Source: Symsagittifera roscoffensis
Taxonomy: Eukaryota > Xenacoelomorpha > Acoela > Convolutidae
Direction: 5' to 3'
Assembly (NCBI RefSeq): GCF_963678635.1
Contig: NC_087069.1
Span: 24,604,303 to 24,668,302 of the forward strand
DNA: 64,000 nucleotides
Part shown: positions 17,301-25,349 of the stretch, in pieces
Numbering within the stretch: position 1 is the first letter of the stretch
Layout of the letters: each line of letters begins with the position of its first letter
Position numbers and translations under genes: made by a program
Notes under the pieces: generated by a model
Told to the model about the DNA's origin: nothing
Database searches by the model: none
What the model saw: only the letters and a program-made list of their open reading frames with translations

Positions 17301-19009
17301 AGTTGATTTCTTGTTATTTCGTGTTGTTGAAGATAATATGGGAGTGGTATTTCATTTTGCATTTGTGCTGGTTGGTACGAGTTTGCAATCATTGGGTTTT
17401 GTTGCTGAATTGGTTGAAAAGATTGTGTATTAATTGGGTTTTGTTGTTGAATTGGTTGTTGGTTTTTTGTATCTATTGGTTGTGGAGAAAAAATTCTATT
17501 ATATGTATGTGGTTTCTGTATTCCTTGTCCACGATATTCTTGATTATAGGGTGTAAATATATCTGGTTGTAAGAAATCATCATCTGAGGATAAGTAATCC
17601 ATTTGATAAGATGTTTGTTTTTTATTTTTATTTTGTTGAAAAAATGGATAGTTTTCACTACGATCCTGTGGAGGATGTAAATTTGTTTGGAAATTTACTG
17701 AATTAGGTGGTGCCATTGGGTTATCCCAGTTTCGAGATCTTGTATAATTACTAAAATTTTTTCGTGGTTGATAATTTGTTTTTGATGGATGTGTGTAATT
17801 ATAATTATGGTCTGCAAAGTTGTTTCTAGTGAACGTTTTGCGTGTTTTTGGCGGTATTGTCATGGGTCTGTATGTTTGGTAATCCATGTGTGAATATTTT
17901 GGGGCAACCGAAGGTTTAACGGTTGATTGTAATGTTACCTGTGTTTGTGAAGGATTTGTATTTCTTGGTGTTGTTAAGTTTGGACGTATTGGTGAAATAC
18001 TTTGTTGTGTAGTTGTTGTGTGTACGATTTCTTCATTTATGAAGTGTGATGGTGTCTGGATATCTTGTTGAGTAAGATTCCTAGTTCCATTGAGGTTTTC
18101 ATTGTGTATGACTGTAGAGTTTAAACTATTATTTTGCATATCGGGTAAAAATGTATTATAGTTTAATGGTGTTGCATCAATGGTTAATGGTATTACTCGT
18201 ACATAATCTCTTACATAAGATATCGTACTTATTGCTTGACTTGAGATTGATTGTGGGAAGTTTATGGATGCGGGATGAGACCATTCGGGGTCCCAAACAT
18301 AGTCTGATTGTTCTGTGATGGCAGTATCATCGTTTGAGTTTTGGGGTCTAAAATTTTTTCTTGCTTGTGAGATTAAATCAATATTATGTGTGAAATAATC
18401 TATTATGAACCATGCCAAGATTTTTTGTAAGTCGTGTTTTGTATGTTGTGAAACTTCATCTTTCGTGAAATTTTCTTTGATTATATTTAGAAAACTAGAG
18501 AGTAGTGTGACTTCATGTCGTACTCTTATATGTTTAGATGTTTCTGTCGGTGAGACATTTGGTATCTGGATTTCGTTTTCTAATATCGAGATATAACTAT
18601 ATATTATCGCAAAAACTTCATTGGTGAATATGGAGTTTGCTCTTTGTGAGTTATGATATTGGATGCTTTTTATATATTCTGAGAATACTTTTGAGAATTC
18701 TAAATCAAGGTCGTCTGTTTGAATTATATATTTACTGTGATTCTGGTTTGGTGAGCTGAATTCTATGGAGTAGATTCCGTATTGTTGTGTTAGGTTACAT
18801 ATATCTTTTAGATAGTGATCGATAATTTGTCTTTTGATTTTTACATCTGGGAACTCTGTTTTACATGGACTGATTCCGGGTTCAAACAAATTTAAGAGTA
18901 AATTTTTGCAGAATATATGCTGTCCTCTATCAGTGGTTGCATCTACGATAAAGGGGAAAATATCATCATCATCTGGACTTTCTTCACCTGGGGTGTGCGT
19001 TGAGCTCAT
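14225..19009 (-). CDS. gag: Gag-protease polyprotein, 1594 aa
   Basis: The product starts at ATG 19009. Residues 1 to about 230 form an acidic-start globular region of unknown family. About 240-600 is Asn/Gln/Pro/Thr-rich linker. About 610-760 matches the retrotransposon Gag capsid pattern (FTGTDPEYSVEDYLNAVTA, TLDGAAQKWFSVLP, FSKMFDSERN). A CCHC zinc knuckle lies at 844-857 (CNYCRRYGHSISEC). About 920-1090 is a striking Arg/Asn/Ser/Tyr-rich RNA-binding-like repeat region. The aspartic protease active site DSG is at 1231-1233 (FLIDSGAESNII). The last 35 residues begin the RT N-terminus (SLHLPLKPDAVF), after which RT continues in the -1 frame. Length is roughly three times that of common Gag proteins. 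The copy at 43738-48522 differs by three residues by eye (A/V, K/Q, I/K). Confidence 0.93.
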   Translation of the reverse strand: MSSTHTPGEESPDDDDIFPFIVDATTDRGQHIFCKNLLLNLFEPGISPCKTEFPDVKIKRQIIDHYLKDICNLTQQYGIYSIEFSSPNQNHSKYIIQTDDLDLEFSKVFSEYIKSIQYHNSQRANSIFTNEVFAIIYSYISILENEIQIPNVSPTETSKHIRVRHEVTLLSSFLNIIKENFTKDEVSQHTKHDLQKILAWFIIDYFTHNIDLISQARKNFRPQNSNDDTAITEQSDYVWDPEWSHPASINFPQSISSQAISTISYVRDYVRVIPLTIDATPLNYNTFLPDMQNNSLNSTVIHNENLNGTRNLTQQDIQTPSHFINEEIVHTTTTQQSISPIRPNLTTPRNTNPSQTQVTLQSTVKPSVAPKYSHMDYQTYRPMTIPPKTRKTFTRNNFADHNYNYTHPSKTNYQPRKNFSNYTRSRNWDNPMAPPNSVNFQTNLHPPQDRSENYPFFQQNKNKKQTSYQMDYLSSDDDFLQPDIFTPYNQEYRGQGIQKPHTYNRIFSPQPIDTKNQQPIQQQNPINTQSFQPIQQQNPMIANSYQPAQMQNEIPLPYYLQQHEITRNQLSNFSQMPNAAESLQMTMNPYLMGGSSITSTKPLMVFTGTDPEYSVEDYLNAVTANLILNIGPEPINTPLHQNWIHRRTALIQTTLDGAAQKWFSVLPIEIKSNWKRFTQEFSKMFDSERNKQQQRVLCNEIRRLPNETIKQLAVRIETLVRKAYSLNTHDYKNTKMTEFLMMTLTPQLRKIAIKKRASHPSSIREPDLDFRKLVDKLEQAEITMKLEETENLKLQYVNRIETASTNINNIQESDADLVEKITEILNIYEKHPNFKGKPSFKKWCNYCRRYGHSISECRQKQQDNQNKPQKYKEPNKSFYQYMKKDQNLPNKTVYSNNSSGKPLPNNTNYTRNQSPYNSSYRGRSPERRNTQNSSQNHYNRPNSRNNYSRSNSNTQRFVSRSNSQSRNNYYPNNQSRNSSYNRNRNYSNNRNRSYSNNRNQNYPNNQSRNNSYNRSNYNRPNNNYQNRSRNNSQNRHSSYNNRYRNYSQSPHRNNNNYNNSNNRHRSNTPKHQRHINQVQSNPETTSDPPGIDDTVTDTLQLNQINCGSSDSESDAENTLSINMIKVENDFEPVIYEQPFSSHIYENQSELLHNYYIEPVHSTPTTQKTNEINTTNQPNENEKTKCLNTNHIYQNIQKEQPREKIWTIPFLLESPRSKEFQPPDLEIDFLIDSGAESNIINIPTWNEIKTLHPKLTPLETSSKLATAQGSTLINYGKIQLFLLPTRTMEQNKILTKPFKQIFHITDIKHNIIGIPFISKYIPTINILNSKILIKDKYTKTKDTSLTFFQRLNKQPPFFSKFYPIYNQQRKHLKPLSGNIYNFSIKQVHQYDKKQNKQKFYMSDFEFKPIHKFFKITISSIKYLKNSNSDIISLHVYNNTPYQVTLPLGLLGYCETNATISPIHEKAYRVNNILQLLDICQSTILNEELSINSIIINENRNTDYFTKTPYFKPTFNISNYTESQQKFLTMFNFQHSQITQDEFEKLAKQLIKYSSVYATSKFDVGKISSSLHLPLKPDAVFKNKEQVKYQFTYTIK
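14267..14273 (-). promoter_or_regulatory. Gag-PR/RT -1 frameshift site, C AAA AAC
   Basis: The two frames overlap between 14327 and 14225. RT-like sequence switches from the Gag frame (KPDAVF) to the -1 frame (QRASKVPIHL) exactly at zero-frame codons TTC AAA AAC. The heptamer C AAA AAC has an ideal A-site but a mismatched first P-site base compared with the classical A AAA AAC. The downstream RNA structure was not evaluated. Confidence 0.55.
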
Positions 19010-19451
19010 TTTTTCGTTCGATGACTGTTAATATGTAATTATCAATGTGTCTAATTGGTTGATTCCAATTGTATAAATGTACTGGTTTATGTTTATACTG
19101 CTTTTTTATTCTTCTTTTTCCTCTTTTTGATGAATTTGAAGTTGTTTCTGAGTCAGAGAAATATAATTGATCGTGAATTGGGCAATTTTTATCTATTGAT
19201 TCTTTTAGTTTATAAAGTTCGTCTAAACTGTTGGTTTCTGATTCTGAAAATGCGTTTCGATTTTTTGAAAATCTTTTTCGTGTTATTTGTCTTTGTTTAG
19301 TTATTATTTTTCTCTTTAATGTTTGTCGTTTTGTTCTAATGTATCCAACTGTTTGTGTATGAGGTGTGATTACAAGGTCGTATTTTTTGTTATCTATTTC
19401 ACAATTGTGTAAAACGATTGTTTGTTTTTTTCCTAGATTTTTAATTGACAT
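18984..19451 (-). CDS. ORF1: basic 155-aa protein upstream of gag
   Basis: This intact ORF runs from ATG 19451 to TGA 18984 and overlaps the Gag ATG by 26 nt in another frame. It is strongly basic, with Lys/Arg clusters (KRKIITKQRQITRKRF; KRGKRRIKKQYKHK), and has two acidic Ser-rich patches (FSESETNSLDEL; YFSDSETTSNSS) that resemble CK2-type sites. No membrane segment and no known domain were seen. Nuclear or nucleic-acid binding is an inference from charge. Being the first sizeable ORF of the genomic RNA, it would be translated before Gag; Gag could follow by reinitiation or leaky scanning. Confidence 0.65.
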   Translation of the reverse strand: MSIKNLGKKQTIVLHNCEIDNKKYDLVITPHTQTVGYIRTKRQTLKRKIITKQRQITRKRFSKNRNAFSESETNSLDELYKLKESIDKNCPIHDQLYFSDSETTSNSSKRGKRRIKKQYKHKPVHLYNWNQPIRHIDNYILTVIERKNELNAHPR

Positions 19452-19972
19452 AAGGTTTAGGATGACGGGTGCAAAAGGTTGTTAAATGATTTCTATTTGC
19501 TTAAACTGTTAGTCCTTGCGATTTTTTGTTAGCCTAACCTGGGTCTATTTGTTCAGGGTTGGGGAGAAAAGTATATCAATTCCGAAGAATGATTTTATAC
19601 TTTCTCGTGGCTAGTATAAGCTAAGGTGTTAACTTACTTAATCTTACTTAAGGGTAGTGATTGTGTTCAGGGTTGGAGAATAGTAAATCGATCCACAAGG
19701 TTCAGGTATAATTAGAACGCGAGTAGTTCGTTAGATACTATTTTAAACTTACTAAGTTTAAGATTTATCCTGGGTCTGGTAAGAGGGGGGATCAAGTGAA
19801 GGATGAATAACCGAAGTTCTTCACTGTTTATCCTAATTTGAATGATTAGTTTTGTTCAAAAATTTCTATTAGTCCTGGGTTTTTAGAAAGGGTTGGATAG
19901 TGAATCGACGTTTGAGGTCGTTAGACACTCGTTAAGTGGGTGGGGGAGAACAAAGTTGTTCTTTTTGATCCA

Positions 19973-20050
19973 AGGATAGGCCTTGATGATCAAGTTTTAA
20001 ATTTAATTAAATAGAAAATGATTTAAGATCCAAGGATAAGCCTTGATGAT
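19973..20050 (-). repeat. Tandem pair of CAAGG-CCTTG hairpins in the leader
   Basis: GATCCAAGGATAGGCCTTGA and, 58 bp on, GATCCAAGGATAAGCCTTGA form two short stem-loops with 5-bp CAAGG/CCTTG stems and 5-nt loops. Repetition with conserved stems fits a packaging or dimerisation signal. The same pair recurs in the duplicated copy near 49486-49563. Confidence 0.5.
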
Positions 20051-20377
20051 CTGATTTTAAAATTAAGTGAATTTAAGTTTAAAATGTTTTAAATTTGTGT
20101 AAAGAATAGATTTAGTATTTTTATGATATTAGTGAGCTTATGAATGCTGTTATGTTTAGGCGATGAAGCTGGAACAACAGGATGATTTATAATTACTAAC
20201 CATTTATTGTCATGCTACTAATTTTTATTTTGATTTTTCAATAAATATTTTTCAAACATGTTTTGTATATTACTGCAGAATTTAGGAAAACGATCTGAGA
20301 TCTTTTTATCAATCGTTATTGTATATTAATAATTTTGTTTAGCGCCTGAAATGATTTTGAAGATTGACTTCAAAATT

Positions 20378-20611
20378 TTATGTTTGCAAATGAAAATCTA
20401 AATTCATTGCTAGTAGTATTCTAAATACAAAAGTTTGTTCTGGCTTTTGCCGAACTATCTTATAACTATATGGTAAGTTTCTGCTTTGTCGTATGTCGTC
20501 TCTGGTTCGAGGTCTTCTTCCAATTCCGGGTAGTTCTGTTATCGTTCGGAATATTGGCTCTGATCTATTGAGTCGTAGAGACATTTCGATTAAATTATTG
20601 ACGTATAACAT
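20378..20611 (-). CDS. Possible leader peptide, 77 aa (doubtful)
   Basis: A frame begins at ATG 20611, about 60 nt after the PBS. The product is Arg-rich (LPGIGRRPRTRDDIRQSRNLP) and has no recognised domain. It precedes ORF1 by 0.9 kb. In the duplicate (49891-50124) one residue differs (V to D at position 4). It could be an upstream ORF or chance. Confidence 0.25.
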   Translation of the reverse strand: MLYVNNLIEMSLRLNRSEPIFRTITELPGIGRRPRTRDDIRQSRNLPYSYKIVRQKPEQTFVFRILLAMNLDFHLQT

Positions 20612-20673
20612 TTTGTAAATGTTTTGTCTAAATTCTAATCTATTATTGGTTAATTCTAAGCTATTAAGGTCTT

Positions 20674-20696
20674 GTTCGATACTTATGGTCGCACCA
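20674..20696 (-). other. Primer binding site, tRNA 3'-end-like
   Basis: Two bases inside the 5' LTR the plus strand ends in CGCACCA, so the sense strand starts TGGTGCG, complementary to a tRNA CCA end. Going outward the plus strand shows GTTCGATAC, a T-loop consensus, followed by 14 bases ending in CCA, one short of the canonical 15. The primer tRNA was not identified. Confidence 0.6.
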
Positions 20697-20698
20697 GA

Positions 20699-21108
20699 TG
20701 AGTTAGGACCGATGGGTATAACTCATAGAGTAATTTCGGATAGGGTACACCGTCTGCTCGTCACGCTATCTTATTTTCGGCCGGATATATTCGTGCAACT
20801 TCTTAGTCTAATACCGATCCTAATCTTACTCTTATACTATCTAGTCTCAGGTTGTTTAACTAGTCTCTGCTAGGCTCAATAGATCTAGGGTATACTGGTT
20901 TATTGCGGCTGCTGAAGTACTCGGGAGAGTTCAACTAATTTCTAAGTTAAATTCAAATCTCTCTGGTGCTGAAATTACAAGTAATTTCAGCACTTACAAA
21001 TAAGTGGATTGTTAGTTAGATGGATCATGATTGGTTAATATTAAATACTTTACATTGGTAAAATATCTAATTTATCCAATCATAAAATGTAGTTTAGATC
21101 AGGTTCCA
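20699..21108 (-). repeat. 5' LTR (right)
   Basis: This 410-bp LTR is identical to the left LTR except for one base. It drives the minus-strand genomic RNA. It includes the 28-bp palindrome (20966-20993) and a minus-strand AATAAA (20899-20904). It is followed by the AGAT duplication at 21109-21112 and host DNA. Confidence 0.95.
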
Positions 21109-21112
21109 AGAT
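21109..21112. repeat. Target-site duplication AGAT (right)
   Basis: This is the partner of 2230-2233. The pre-insertion site reads ...TTATTACAGATGGCAAGG... Confidence 0.88.
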
Positions 21113-23056
21113 GGCAAGGTCCATAATTGACTTTATGCCAAAATTTAGCTCGAGTATAGTAACCAATCCAAAAATTTCAGCATCTTGATTACCAGTTTTT
21201 CCGATTGCGTCACCTTCCTTTTCGTCAAAACACTTCTGTTGATGCTTCTCAACTTATTTCATTTCTCTTTTCTTGAATTGTTGGAATCATGGATCAAAAT
21301 TGATTTTTTGGTTTTTTTGGGAGAAGCAAATCTTCCAATTGTTGGTTTTTTTTTAAGTTTAATATAATTAGGACTATACTGTAGTTTTCGAACCAAGTTT
21401 TGAAAAAGAGAATACACAGAATTAGATAAGGCAGATTCAAAAGACGATGAGATTGAGTAAAAGTTGAAATAAACAGTATGAGTTATCCTGAGCTCTTTCC
21501 AGTTTTTGCCAGCCCGCTTTTGTTAAAACTACAATAAAAAAATCTTTTTCAATTTCGGTTCACAGTGGTGGTGAAGAAAATCTAAGATTTTAACCTAAGA
21601 TAATGGCGTGTCTACTCACAACTCGTTTGCAAGAGAAACGGACTATGCTTAGACAGGCTAGATAGCCTTTCATAGATCCTCTGCGAATCGCAGAAACCAC
21701 AATAAAAAATTTCAGAGGGAACAATCAATACCAAATTTTGCGGAGACTAGATAAATTTCATTGACGTTTTCGAAGAGAAGGAAGACGCTTAAAGGGGGAG
21801 TAATTGGCAATAGCTGACTGGAAAAAAACTGGTCTCAGACATTTATCTCAGAAAAGATTGCAAAAATTTCATTTTAAAATTGGAGAGGCCAAAAATGAAC
21901 AAAAATATGAATGGTTACGATTTTCTGATCACAATTTTTTGAATATATTTTTTTATTATTCAATTAAAAGGCTGGTGACTCAACAACAAACTAATCATTA
22001 TTTAAAATTTATAAAAACCTGCGACAAAAGCTCACAGATGATGAATTTCTGGGAAAGAAATATCTGGAATTCGGTTTACAAAGATAAACATACAAGAGTT
22101 TGATCTCTGCAACCTCACTGGAATTGAAGAAAAAAACGTTTTGCTTTTCCATAATTTGAGCTTTGAATAAGGAATCAATAAAGAATTGAAACTTTCTTTT
22201 ACAGAGTTTATCTTATTTTTTACTGATGAGAATCACTCAAACGTACCTGGCTGATTTCAATTTTATTGCAACAAATGGGATTACATAATTGTGTTTTCAT
22301 TTTATAATCAAAAAGATTGCTTAAGATATTCTTATAACAATTTCAGTTTATTTTATTTCATTTTTTGGAAATTTCGCGAGTAAAACTTGAAGTTTTCATT
22401 TTTTGTATAATACTTAACGTTCAGTTTTAAAACATATTCTCAGTTGCATTCACTAAACGGAAATTAAAGCGCCGCGTGTAGTGATTGTGGCACAAATTAC
22501 ACACGTCATTATGTTTTAGACCTTTTGAAGCGTGCATATTCAATATTCATTTTTTATTTGTTTTTTTTTAAAATGCAACAGCAAAAAACTTAACTTCAAT
22601 TTGAATAAAAAGTCTTCTAACCATACATCTCCTAATTTCCAAATTTCTCCTGATATCTTCATGATTTCCAAATTAGCCAAGTACAAAAATAAATCGTATT
22701 CCAATCAGAGAAACAAATTAGGTTGTTTGTTCATTAAAAAAAAGTTGGTTTAAAAAACAATTAAAAAATAGACAATTATATTGTTATAAAAAAAAGATCA
22801 GAAAAGTTATGAAAATCAACCTTGATTACATTGATGGCTGATTAATTTGATCATTTATTTTTATAAAGTTATATGATATTAATGAGATAACTTGAGTTGG
22901 ATTTTTTAGAGATATTGAGCATTCACCGTTTGTGTCGTAGATGTTAGGTGCTGTGTTACGGCAGAAGGCCCGCCCCTTATGAAATTGTTATTGTGTTGCT
23001 GAAAGATGTTAAAGGTCATAGTGTTAGTGATAGTGTGAGTGAACGTTGCTGAAGGA
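21113..23056. other. Host flank, AT-rich, no firm gene
   Basis: A plus-strand frame at about 21804-22103, opening after a TAA without ATG, encodes about 99 residues (WKKTGLRHLSQKRLQKFHF; NFWERNIWNSVYKDKHTRV) and is followed by AATAAA at 22177-22182. It could be a terminal exon, but no convincing acceptor was found. The rest is A/T-rich with no supported feature. The duplicate lies at 50626-52570. Confidence 0.35.
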
Positions 23057-23310
23057 TATGTCCTTTCCTTGAACAAGCGCTCAAATTGGCATGTCGATTC
23101 GAACGGCGATTTACGAACTGGTGATCTCGTCTGGATTGTCGATCCCAGCAGCCCTCGTGGGCACTACTTCTTAGTTCGAGTAACTGCTTTACGGCAAAGA
23201 TAACGTCGCTCTACCGGGACAGTAGCCAATCGTATAGGCAGTGCGTCCCGTCGGGTTGGGCGAAGGTTCGAATGCCGGCTAGATTGTTTCCTTTCTAAAC
23301 TCAAAAATAC
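23057..23310 (+). pseudogene. BEL/Pao retrotransposon remnant (integrase C-terminal region)
   Basis: From 23057 the plus frame encodes YVLSLNKRSNWHVDSNG and then GDLVWIVDPSSPRGHYFLV, the hallmark of the domain at the C-terminus of BEL/Pao integrases. After LRQR it hits a stop. The expected continuation (YGKDNVA, then AVRPV) appears in the +1 frame with further stops, so it is a decayed fragment. No LTRs were found around it. The duplicate is at 52571-52824. Confidence 0.75.
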
Positions 23311-23580
23311 GCCGAATTTGGCGAGACATAAATTTAGGCTCCGTAACCGGGTTTGACCCCCAAAAAACCTTTTCTGTTTTGTTTAACTATTTCAACTAGT
23401 TCATAAAACGGCCTTGGCTGACCTTGATTGACAGGTTTTTGTCTGTGAATAAAGCCGTGTTTTGCCAAAGTGTGAACGCACTCTCACGCATAAGATTGGT
23501 GCTGTTAAAAGAAGTCTGATTAAGGAAATTGTTTATATGTTTTGAGCCGATTAAAAGCCAAAATTTGGCCGACCTAAAAA

Positions 23581-23680
23581 ATGAGTCGACAAAATTTTGG
23601 AATTGGTTTTGAAAATCCGAGCGCAACACCCCCCCTCCCCCCACACACACCTCTCGATAAAATAGTAGATCCGCCCACCC
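23581..23680. other. C-rich low-complexity stretch
   Basis: A tract of CCCCCCCTCCCCCCACACACAC near 23630 interrupts AT-rich host DNA. A 64-codon plus frame crosses it (start 23581); the duplicate has lost this ATG (ATTG at 53095), which argues against coding. Confidence 0.4.
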
Positions 23681-23788
23681 CTGATTTTAGCCATTCATAT
23701 TCTGTCATCGAGAGAATTGTAAGTTCAAAAACTTGTTTTTATTTCTTGGTTTCATTGGTTTTTGTCTTTGTCTGAGAGTGTTTGTTTT

Positions 23789-24037
23789 TTATTTTCCAAC
23801 ACTCGCCATCGTGCAACTTGAAGTTCCAGGGCTGCAAATACTCCCCGTTGGACATTGAATATTATTTTGCATGTAGATATTGCATCTGATCGTCTCGCAT
23901 CTCTCGTACAGGTAGTTACACTCCATTGGGAACGGACAATCTGAAGAATCCTTACATTTCCTTAACCGTTTTTCCATTGGTACGGAAGCAGCTAGGCTGA
24001 GTGCCAAGGAAAGAATGAGGAAACTGTATAACTCCAT
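23789..24037 (-). CDS. Secreted Cys-rich peptide, 82 aa
   Basis: ATG 24037 starts a clear signal peptide (LYSFLILSLALSLAASV). A dibasic pair (KR, residues 23-24) and a mature region with eight Cys at 28, 34, 40, 47, 52, 62, 68 and 75 follow. The spacing is C-x5-C-x5-C-x6-C-x4-C-x9-C-x5-C-x6-C, which suggests four disulfides. The motif SSDCPFPMECNYLYERC resembles small extracellular Cys-rich modules, but I cannot name a family; defence peptide, inhibitor or signalling peptide are all possible. A TATA-like palindrome (24211-24220) lies about 175 bp upstream, and an AATAAA overlaps the stop (23788-23793), giving a compact single-exon gene. An identical copy sits at 53303-53551. Confidence 0.7.
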   Translation of the reverse strand: MELYSFLILSLALSLAASVPMEKRLRKCKDSSDCPFPMECNYLYERCETIRCNIYMQNNIQCPTGSICSPGTSSCTMASVGK

Positions 24038-24210
24038 ATTTCAATTTCTATATTGTTTTGACTTTTTCAAAGCTACAATTTAGCCTAACGATGCCGGTCG
24101 GACTTGAATCGTGTGTGAAAACAAGAAAACTTTTGGTAATAGAAAGTCCCGCGGATTTTACTTTCATGTGGTGATCAAACGTGATACGAAATCACGAAAG
24201 ATCAAGAATT

Positions 24211-24220
24211 GTATAAATAC
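24211..24220 (-). promoter_or_regulatory. TATA-like box of the Cys-rich peptide gene
   Basis: GTATAAATAC reads GTATTTATAC on the minus strand. It is correctly placed upstream of ATG 24037 if the 5' UTR is about 140 nt. It is the only such motif in the preceding 200 bp. Confidence 0.35.
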
Positions 24221-24259
24221 TTGCTTCAAATGAAGTGTATACATAAAAAACGAAGGAAA

Positions 24260-24814
24260 CCTTGGCTCTTTTTCCTTTTCCCCCACCTGCAAATGTTTAT
24301 AATTAAAATTTTTGTTCAAATTGTCCGATTGTCATGAAAATTGACATGCAGACTGATTATGCCATGACAAACATATTTGATCTTCATAATCAACCTCATA
24401 AAACCCCTCGTTAGACGATAAAATTGATTGTCGTGTGAGGTGGGGGGGGGGGGGGGAGGAAAAAGAGCCGAAACCTTAAGCCTCATCCTAAACCGAGAAA
24501 AAAGAAATATTCGACAAGCTTGCACCCTCCCCCATCCCCTCCTGTATGAACACCAATTTTGTGGTGAAACTGAAACGAATGGTTTTATAGGCTTAGGCTC
24601 TTTTTCCTTCATACCCCCCCCCCCCCCTCCCACCTCACTTGAGCTTCAATATATTAGTGTAACGAGTGGTTTTAGGAGGTTGAGTATGAAGACCAAATAC
24701 GTTTGTCGTGGCCTTTTTATTCTGTATGTAAAATTTCATAACAATCGGACTATGTGGTCAACAAATTTACATGTAAAAACTTGCAGGTGGGGGGAAAAGG
24801 AAAAAGAGCCCAGG
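24260..24814. mobile_element. Foldback-type repeat with long inverted arms and G/C tracts
   Basis: The ends are inverted: GGCTCTTTTTCCTTTTCCCC at about 24264, and its complement ending GAGCC at 24810. The similarity continues inward for over 150 bp (CCGATTGTCATGAAA, ATGACAAACATATTTG, CTCGTTAGAC). A nested inverted pair bounds the centre with a 15-G run (24442-24456) and a 14-C run (24614-24627). No transposase is present. It looks like a non-autonomous inverted-repeat element. In the duplicate (53774-54316) the tracts are 10 G and 7 C. Confidence 0.65.
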
Positions 24815-25349
24815 CTTATATTGACCAAGTCTGTTTGTCATGGCCTATATTCAAGTCGCATACCGGCAATAATTCCTTTTGTAGTAGTGGAAATACTACA
24901 CGGACAAAGGACCATTGTCTAAATTGTTTATTTAACGACCCAAGTCTAAATTGGAGCGTGCCCTTTAAATTAAAGCCTTTTTTCAATAAATCAGACATTG
25001 ATTGATTTATTCTTATTCGGACCATAAACTCTTGTTTTGAAAATCCACTACTTTTTAAATACTTGTCCAATTTTTCTCATTTTTCATGCTCAGTATTTTA
25101 AAAAGGGCTGCGATTACTATCACGTCCCGTTTAACTATCTTTTGAAACACAATATCCCTCAAAGGTATATTTTTAACATTTACCTAATCTAATAACCCTG
25201 TGCTTTGTATTTTTCTAGCTAATTATTTCATACCTTTTCTAACTATTGTTTCTACTATAACGTTTTTCAAGAAACTTGACGGTCTTAGGTGAAACTTAGA
25301 ACTTAGGATAATATACTAAGCAATCAACCAGCAATGAAAACCGAGTAAA

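Larger units (their letters stand above)
19452..20698 (-). other. 5' leader of the retrotransposon RNA
   Basis: About 1.25 kb lies between the 5' LTR and ORF1. It contains the PBS, a short 77-codon frame, two tandem hairpins (19973-20050) and four diverged copies, about 110 bp apart, of a CCTGGGT/CAGGGTTGG motif (near 19540, 19665, 19760 and 19875). This is where packaging and dimerisation signals would be expected. Confidence 0.6.
2234..21108 (-). mobile_element. Full-length giant Ty3/Gypsy-type LTR retrotransposon with env-like gene
   Basis: Two 410-bp LTRs that begin TG and end CA enclose Gag, protease, RT, RNase H, integrase and further ORFs, all on the minus strand. The RT-RNase H-IN order identifies a Ty3/Gypsy-type (Metaviridae-like) element. 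At 18,875 bp it is about two to three times the usual 5-9 kb of such elements. The excess comes from a 1.25-kb leader, an extra 155-aa ORF, an approximately 600-residue Gag N-terminal extension, about 5.5 kb of ORFs after pol, and a 1.6-kb 3' UTR. The LTRs differ at one position (G at about 2323, T at about 20788), so the insertion is young. Its 5' half is repeated at 42885-50621 by a later genomic duplication. Confidence 0.93.

Noticed and set aside
14985-18071. Many plus-strand frames of 60-123 codons opposite gag
   Set aside because: Hydrophobic Phe/Leu/Cys/Trp-rich antisense shadows of the Asn/Gln/Lys-rich Gag frame; codon bias of gag keeps the opposite strand open.
23200-23275. tRNA-like phrase GGTTCGAATGCC
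   Set aside because: No matching T-stem, acceptor or anticodon arm; it lies inside the BEL/Pao remnant.
24428-24922. 164-codon plus frame across the foldback element
   Set aside because: Runs through poly-G and poly-C tracts as Gly and Pro stretches; in copy B the altered tract lengths break the frame into separate pieces.
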